From Zanthoxylum bungeanum (taxonomy: Eukaryota > Streptophyta > Magnoliopsida > Sapindales > Rutaceae): a stretch of DNA of 64,000 nucleotides. The stretch lies in the NCBI GenBank assembly GCA_019454045.1, contig SKCR01007782.1:124001-188000 (forward strand). Direction: 5' to 3'. Every line of letters begins with the position of its first letter. Position 1 is the stretch's first letter. Below are positions 58,142 through 64,000 of this stretch, piece by piece. The notes under the pieces are model-generated. The model was not told the origin of the DNA. It saw nothing but the letters and a program-made list of their open reading frames with translations, and ran no database searches. A program made the position numbers and the translations under genes.

Positions 58142-59587
58142 TAGACCCGGCCATCGGTTCAGTTCGGTTCTAAACCAAAATCGAACTGAACGGTTAACAG
58201 TTCCACTCTTGTGGAACCTAACCAAACCGGATCATTCCGATTCCGTTACTATTCCGTAAGATTGTGAAACCGTTAACCGGAACCGAACCGCACGATTTCG
58301 GTTCAATATTTTTTAAAAAATATTAATTCTAAAAAATGAAAAAATATTTTTCTTAAAAAAAATAGTATTGCGATATTATTACCAAATAAATATAATAAAA
58401 ACCTTATTAATTTGAATTTTATTACATTAAATTAAAAACTTAAATAAAGGGATTAAACTTAAATTTATAAAAACTTAAGCTGCATATGTATCCTACTGGG
58501 ATGAGAGGAATCACAGCTTACGTAGTTACATTATATTTTTTAGATAGTTAATCTCATTGCAATTATTTTCTCATCATCATTATCTGTTCATGATGTTGAT
58601 CATTCAACTAATGTTCCACTTGCAGATACATTATCGAACAAGTCTTCAAAATCATCAGGGGCATCTTCTTGTTGCCTTAGATTAGTTCGGGTTCAATCAT
58701 CGATACATATTTTTGCTTCTAAGGTGCTTGGATGTAATGAATATTGTCTCACTTCCAAAATATTACCTCCTAAGTTGAATACTTGTTTAACCGCAATGGT
58801 GGAAACATGTACTGCCAACACTTCATTAGCAATAATCGATAAAATATGATAAATATTTTGATGTCGGTTCCACCAGCTAGTAAATTTGTAAGATACACTA
58901 CAATAGTTGCATATTGCCATTAGACATTCATTTTCAGTTTCACTAAATAAAAATGAATTTTGAAAATATCAGAAGATTGAAACTTTACTTCTATTCTTTC
59001 TGTACCAACACGTTGGCCGTTCTTTTGGGTTGGGACATTGGACATGGTGTTCTCAGATGAACTTGCCATTTTTTTTCTAAATATTGGACAATTATAAAAT
59101 TAAGATAAATGCAAATATCAGAACAATTGAGAGAATTGAGAATGAGAGAATTGAGAGAATTATCAATGTGTAGAAAAATAAAATATAACCCATATTTTAT
59201 AGATTTTTGGGTAAATTTTGTGATGCCTAAATTGTCCCTAAAACTTTTCGTTTTATTAATGTTATTGAGGGTAATTTAGATATTTAACATAAAAATAAAA
59301 AATTAATAATTTATTGCATTGAGCTGTTTGAACGGATCCCTGCAACAAATGTGAGCGCAACGACTACTTGCCGTTGAGCTTCAAATGTTTCCCAATGGCT
59401 AGTAGTCGTTGGGCAACAAACGGTTCCAACCGAAACCGTTACGATTTCGGTTGGAACCATGGAACCTTACGGTTGCAATTTAGTTTTTAGGAACCAGACG
59501 GTTCTAACGGTTCCTCCAATTCGGTTAGGGTCAGAACTATAACTAAACCAAAAAAAACCAGTTTTGGTTCCTAAACCGAAACCGGAA
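58142..59587 (-). mobile_element. hAT C: internally deleted hAT element
   Basis: It starts on the plus strand with TAGACCCGGCCATCGG, matching the hAT A terminus, and ends in AACCGAAACCGGAA just before gypsy D1. Its other terminal repeat presumably lies beyond D1. GGTTC/GAACC subterminal repeats are dense at both ends (58150-58310 and 59420-59587). The transposase, on the minus strand, lacks its middle. Confidence 0.8.
58620..59069 (-). pseudogene. hAT C transposase deletion derivative
   Basis: ATG at 59069-59067 on the minus strand begins MASSSENTMSNVPTQ. The BED-finger Cys pair (CNYCSVSYKF) is near 58885-58915. At about 58855 the frame passes directly into the C-terminal dimerisation segment (VSTIAVKQVFNLGGNILEV, 58745-58805). 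About 450 internal codons are missing compared with hAT A. The acidic tail (DDFEDLF) is near 58640-58665. Confidence 0.8.
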
Positions 59588-60331
59588 TGATGAGTGGTAA
59601 ATGTATCACTATTTCCTACTCATTTGACCTAATATTTTGTATAGTTTCTTGAGTTTTGTGAATATTTTGATGTGTTTTATGTTATTTTATGTTATTTTAT
59701 AGATAAATAAATTAACAGGACTCTCTGGAGTCAATTCGGGGCCAAAATAGTAAAAAATGGACAAAAACGGCAAAATTGTCTTTAGGGCATCGCGACCGCT
59801 AACGTGCACCAGATCCTGCTAAAATGTGTCACGCTAATGTTAGTCGAATCTGCTAACGTGCGCCGGACGTGTGTCATCATCACATGCTGCCGACAATCGA
59901 CATCGCCACGTCAGCATAATAATTCAGTTAATCATTCAGCCGTGCGACGTGTCACCATCTCCGCAGAAGATGCGCCATGTGGCACAAATGAAAGGCGCGT
60001 CGTGACGCGCAAGGAAAAATTTGCCTATAAATTGAGCTCGAATTTTCATTTTCATTTCATACTTTCTTCTATGTAATTCCTTAAGAATACTAAGAAGATT
60101 GTATTTTGTTTGTTTATTTACAGCTTTCAGTAATTAATTTTCGCATTTGCACTTTCTTTTCTTTACCTTTCAGTATTTACTTTCTGCAATTTACTTTTAC
60201 GTAATAGTACTTTCATTTCTTTACTTTTCAGTCTTTACTTTTCAGTAATTATGAGGTAACTCCTCTTGCTGGGGTTATATGTAAAGCTTTTATTACTAAT
60301 ATTTAGATTAATCTCCATTAATTATAATATG
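59588..60331 (+). repeat. Truncated 5' LTR of gypsy D1
   Basis: Matches D0 37055-37772. TATA box at 60026-60033. The splice-donor-like site of D0 (AG/GTAAAG) is changed to ATGTAAAG here (60278-60285). ORF 59804-60076 lies in the LTR and is not a gene. Confidence 0.85.
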
Positions 60332-61650
60332 GAGAAACAGCTGGCAAAGAACTGACAATCAAAGAAACTTTTCCAGATGAACAGTTATTTGCCATGAAAC
60401 AACATGATGTCCCTTGGTATGCTGACTATGTCAACTACATAGTATCGGGAAAATGGCCGTTGGAATGGACAACTCAGCAACGGAAGAAATTCTTCAAAGA
60501 AGTCAAGCACTATGTCTGGGATGAGCCGTACCTGTTCAAACGCTGTGTTGATCAATTACTGAGACGTTGTTTTCCACATGAGGAGGTCAATAGTGTCCTG
60601 AAGCATTGTCATTCATCACCATACGGCGGACACTTAAGCGGAAATAAAACTACAGCCAAAGTTCTACAGTTAGGTTTGTTCTGGCTCACTCTTTTTAAAG
60701 ATGCTTATCTATTTGCTCTTCAATGTGACAAGTGCCAGAGAACAAGAAATATTTCAATGAGAAATAATGGACCTTTGCAAAATATTCTGGAAGTGGAGAT
60801 ATTTGATGTATGGGGTATTGATTTTATGGAACCCTTTATTCCATCCTTCGGAAACTTGTACATACTAGTTGCAGTAGACTAAGTCTCCAAATGGGTTGAA
60901 GCAATAGCACTGTCATCCAATGATTCAAAAGTGGTGATTAAATTCCTTAAAAAGAATATTTTCACTCGGTTTGGAACACCTTGGGCGATTATCAGTGATG
61001 GTGGCACACATTTCTACAATAGATACTTCGATGCACTCCTATCTAAATACGGAGTTACTCATAAATTTCCACAGCCTACCATCCGCAATCAAATGGACAG
61101 GTTGAAGTTTCAAACAGGGAAATCAAAAAAATCTTGGAAAGAACCGTTGGATCAACAAGGAGGGACTGTTCTACAAAACTAGATGACGTATTATGGGCCT
61201 ACCAGACAGCTTACAAGACACTCATTGGTATGTCTCCATATCGAATGGTGTTTGGGAAAGCGTGCCATCTGCCAGTTGAGCTTGAACACAAGACGTACTG
61301 GGCATTGAAGAAATTAAATCTTGATCTACAAGCTACAGGAGAGAAAAGACCAAGAAATGGCATGATAAAAAAATAGTACGTAGACAACTGGAACCTAGGC
61401 AGCAGGTGTTGTTATACAATTCAAGGTTGAAACTTTTCCCTGGAAAGTTGAAATCAAGGTGGTCAGGTCCATTTGTGATCACTCAGGTTTTACCATATGG
61501 AGCTGTTGAGTTACTTGATCCCAACACCAACAAAACATTCAAAGTTAACAGTCAGCGTGTCAAGCACTATTGGGGAGAATCTTTTGAGCGACAAAAGGAA
61601 GTGTCACACTTTCAGATCCAGCCTAACATTCAGGCAGTCATGTCTAGTTG
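60332..61650 (+). pseudogene. Gypsy D1 integrase
   Basis: The piece 60394-60882 (162 codons) has the HHCC domain (HCHSSPYGGH ... CDKC) and the first catalytic Asp (FDVWGIDFM), ending at a stop where D0 has YVSK. 60931-61182 has AIISDGGTHF. The Glu-containing segment ([16 protein letters not shown]) is in another frame because of the one-base loss shared with D0. 61134-61376 has [20 protein letters not shown]. 61406-61651 carries the GPFVITQVLPYGAVELLDP C-terminal domain. Less decayed than D0 but still inactive. Confidence 0.9.
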
Positions 61651-61749
61651 ACGACTTTAAAATTAGCGCTAGCAGAGAGGCAACCCATGCAATTTGTGTA
61701 TATATTCAGATTTGGTGTGTTTCATTTGTGTAGGTAAAGTCACTTCAGG

Positions 61750-62298
61750 ATGAAAGACGCTCTCGCAAATCTTCACAAGCAATTTCCTTCTCTCCCTCAA
61801 AACTCTCTGATGAAAGTCTACAAAGCTCGCTTGGAACGAATGAGACTTCTGATGATCAAAGGTATTCCTAATGACATTCGTTGGATTATTGAAGCACTGG
61901 TCCGATTGGCAGGTGAGTCCTCTGACTCTTTTATTTCATATTTGTCTGGTTTAGGAAGAAGCACCTATGCTAAAAAAAGAAGAGCTAAAAGAATGGATGT
62001 TTGTTATAAATGTGCTCGCATGACATGTAATACTCGTTGTCATTATTTAGGAATGGTGTAAGATAATCGTGAAGATAAAATAAAATTCATTAGGGATGGC
62101 TTGAGTAATGAGTCTTTGGATGACATATCTAAGACACTTTAGACGCATTCCAGTGGATATGTGCATCATGCAATTCACATGTTATATACACAATTTCGAA
62201 AAGAAAGACAACAATTTAGTCTCGGGAATCTGACTCTAAAAGACAATGTTTGTCAATTTATAAGAAAATTGGATGGGAAGCTTGTCCCTAACGCATAG
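61750..62298 (+). pseudogene. Gypsy D1 copy of the Cys-rich NABP-like ORF
   Basis: Open for 103 codons from ATG 61750. It keeps the basic run (GRSTYAKKRRAKR) and the full C-x2-C-x4-C-x3-CH cluster. A stop at 62059-62061 (TCA to TAA relative to D0) and another near 62142 end it. Residue changes around the basic run relative to D0 (SEKRRAKK to AKKRRAKR) keep its charge. Confidence 0.65.
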
Positions 62299-62550
62299 AT
62301 GTTATTCAAGTCGTTACTTCTTGTAAATATTATTTACTTTGTCTTTTATCTAATAATTTTGATTTATTTTGATATTTTCTTTTATTTTCTCCGACAGGAT
62401 CCAGACCTTTTGACCTGTCATGATTTATTTTAATGTTTAACTAATAATTGTCATCTGGCAGGTACTAGTGCTATTATTACTAACCCTTTTTCAGGCTGTA
62501 TAAATTCCACTCATCATTACTCTTGAGATATCCAGAGTTGAGAAGCAAAA

Positions 62551-63215
62551 ATGGAAGCTACTTCAAGAAGACGAGTTGTAAATATATATGTGTTATGTGG
62601 TACTAGTTTTGGTTCTAAACCAGAATTTGTAGCGGCAGCACAAGAATTGGGTGGGGATCTTGAGATATCATAGCTGAAAGGAATATGCACTTAGTATATG
62701 GCGGTGGCAATCTTGGACTAATGGGGATCTTTTCAAGGGCTGTACAGGAAGGAGGTAGTCAAGTTTTGGGAATCATCCCAAAATCTTTGGCGGAGGCGAA
62801 CCTTATAGGACCATCAAACGGAGAGGAACTGACTGTGCCAGGTATGTCTGAACGACTGGTGGAAATGATTAACCGTGCTGATGCTTTTATTGTTTTGCCA
62901 GGTGGCTTGGGTACGATTGAGGAAATTTTTACAGTACTATCTTGGGTGAACTTGAACATACACCAGAAACCACTTGGACTGTTTAATGCTGATGGATTTT
63001 ATGATTTTCTTTGTGTGTTTCTTGATGATGCCCGAAGAAATGGGTTCGTGTCAAAACCTGTAAAAGAACTCCTCTTCACAGCCAGAACTGCCCCAGATTT
63101 AATTGACCAAATATTAGCCTTTGAACCACAAATTGACCATATCCTCTCAAAGATAAACTGGTCGGATAATGATCGTGGTAAGAAGCGTCGGATAAATCTG
63201 GATCTTAACCTTTAA
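62551..63215 (+). pseudogene. Gypsy D1 copy of the LOG-like ORF, catalytic part intact
   Basis: Starts at 62551 like D0. An insertion of about 11 bp near 62650-62672 shifts frame and adds a stop. From Met 62685 the frame is open for 176 codons to 63215. This part has LVYGGGNLGLM, SERLVEM, the full PGGLGTIEE signature, and the C-terminal half (VLSWVNLNIHQKPLGLFNAD, then GFYDFLCVFLDDARRNGFV) that D0 lost. The C-terminus adds about 40 residues, with a basic patch (GKKRR) and the ending LDLNL, not typical of the LOG proteins I know. Without the N-terminal nucleotide-binding strand it is probably inactive. Confidence 0.85.
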
Positions 63216-63307
63216 TTCTTCATTTAGATGTAGAATTTCAGCTAACCAGGTATTGTTTCTAAACTTTTCTTCTACTTTTTAAGACATTTGGGACAATGTC
63301 TCATTTA

Positions 63308-63322
63308 GGTTTGGGGGAGGGG
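63308..63322 (+). other. Polypurine-like tract of gypsy D1
   Basis: GGTTTGGGGGAGGGG, same context as D0 48756-48770. Confidence 0.6.
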
Positions 63323-64000
63323 AATAGTTGACTAGTATCTTGTTTTTAAAATTTTCGAAAAAAAAAAAAATTGAAAAATTTTACAAAAATTAAATAATTT
63401 TTTTAATATTGTGTTTTTAATTTGATTAATCAGGTGAAATTGGTGTGAGATAGCTGTGTAAGGAATTTCCATTCCTGAGACGTATCTCAACCTATTTCGG
63501 AACAAGTTAATTTTTGTTTATTTCCTTTTGAATTATTCAATTTGTGAATTCTCCATAATACTGACTAAAATGGATCTTCATATATTCAGTTGACAGATAT
63601 TATCAACATACATGGTAACATACGAACATGACTAGTAATTGACGAGTTTGTAATATTCAATGCTCTAGTTTAATTAGAGGAAGCATCTAAAAAAGCCATG
63701 GGGTAAAAAAAATCTGAGATCCGAGTTATTAAGTCCATAGGGGTGTTTTAACACCTGGTGCCCTAAAGCCAACTGGTTTGGGAGCCACTGGCCCAAAGCT
63801 TGCTTCATGGATCAAAGATGTTGCAAAATATATATATATATGAAGTCTGAGTAATTAAGTCCGTAGGGATGTATTAACACATTGTGCCCTAAAGCCAACT
63901 GGTTTTGGGAGTCATTGGTCTAAAGCTCGTTACACATATGAAAGATATTGTATATAAATAAGAAAAAAATCAGAAAAATATTCCATTGCTAAAAAAGGAT
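63323..64000 (+). other. 3' region of gypsy D1 with duplicated block, no gene
   Basis: Matches D0 48771-49450. The CCAACTGGTTTGGGAGCCAC block is at about 63769 and its second, diverged copy at about 63895. No LTR is reached before the window ends. Confidence 0.7.

Larger units (their letters stand above)
59588..64000 (+). mobile_element. Gypsy D1: deleted relative of gypsy D0, runs off the window
   Basis: It begins TGATGAGTGGTAAATG at 59588, the intact form of the LTR start that copia 2 displaced in D0. The LTR is followed only to 60331, then joins sequence equivalent to about 45711 of D0 (end of RNase H). The LTR 3' part, primer site, gag, protease and RT are gone. Integrase, the post-pol motif, the Cys-rich ORF, the LOG-like ORF and the 3' region follow as in D0. 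The left flank CGGAA (59583-59587) would be the target duplication; its partner is off-window. Confidence 0.88.

Noticed and set aside
58142..59587. hAT C and D1 as parts of gypsy D0's own 3' end
   Set aside because: D1 has its own LTR start with TG and different flanking sequence, and hAT C has its own left terminal repeat; they are separate insertions.

Overview
The window is plant nuclear DNA, most likely from a eudicot. It is AT-rich and consists mainly of nested LTR retrotransposons (Ty1/copia and Ty3/gypsy) and hAT DNA transposons. The only ordinary host gene I can support is a nine-exon gene on the minus strand (16712-19181) for a deoxycytidylate (dCMP) deaminase. Its exon phases all join cleanly into 227 codons. 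I see no rRNA, tRNA or CRISPR. Two tRNA-Asp-like stretches are retrotransposon primer-binding sites.

Layout: 1-7568 is a minus-strand copia element (copia 1) with its 5' LTR at 5606-7568. It sits inside the gag of a plus-strand gypsy element (gypsy A, 7569-8402 and 10319-11040). That gag is hit again by a copia solo LTR (8403-10313, target duplication TGCCC) and probably by a large gypsy solo LTR (11041-15995), which in turn carries another copia solo LTR (12923-14886, target duplication CCGTT). The deaminase gene follows. From 19448, 266 bp upstream of its start codon, comes hAT A (19448-27472), split by a complete gag-only gypsy element (gypsy B, 19560-25208, target duplication CCGAA). Copia 2 (27473-37054, minus) has a truncated 3' LTR and a chimeric 5' LTR, and lies in the start of the LTR of gypsy D0 (37055-49568, plus). 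D0 has gag, protease, RT, RNase H and integrase remnants and is split by solo LTR E (41299-44164, target duplication ACCAC). Then come hAT B (49569-52035 and 57716-58055), split by a second gag-only gypsy (gypsy C, 52036-57710, target duplication GGGAA); hAT C (58142-59587, minus, internally deleted); and gypsy D1 (59588 to the window end), a deleted relative of D0.

The most unusual content is the 3' module of gypsy D0 and D1. Downstream of integrase both copies carry, in the same order and orientation, (i) an ORF of about 182 codons with a basic stretch followed by closely spaced cysteines, resembling the nucleic-acid-binding cysteine-rich proteins of carla/allexi-type plant viruses, and (ii) an intron-less ORF related to LOG (LONELY GUY), the cytokinin riboside 5'-monophosphate phosphoribohydrolase, with the PGGxGTxxE signature intact in D1. 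Splice-acceptor-like tracts stand just upstream of each ORF in both copies. This looks like a retrotransposon lineage that has acquired a virus-like accessory gene and a hormone-activation gene. I know of no description of this pairing, but I could not search.

Caveats: all transposon reading frames carry lesions. Several differences between copies are one-base changes in homopolymers and could be assembly errors. Family names rest on motifs read by eye.
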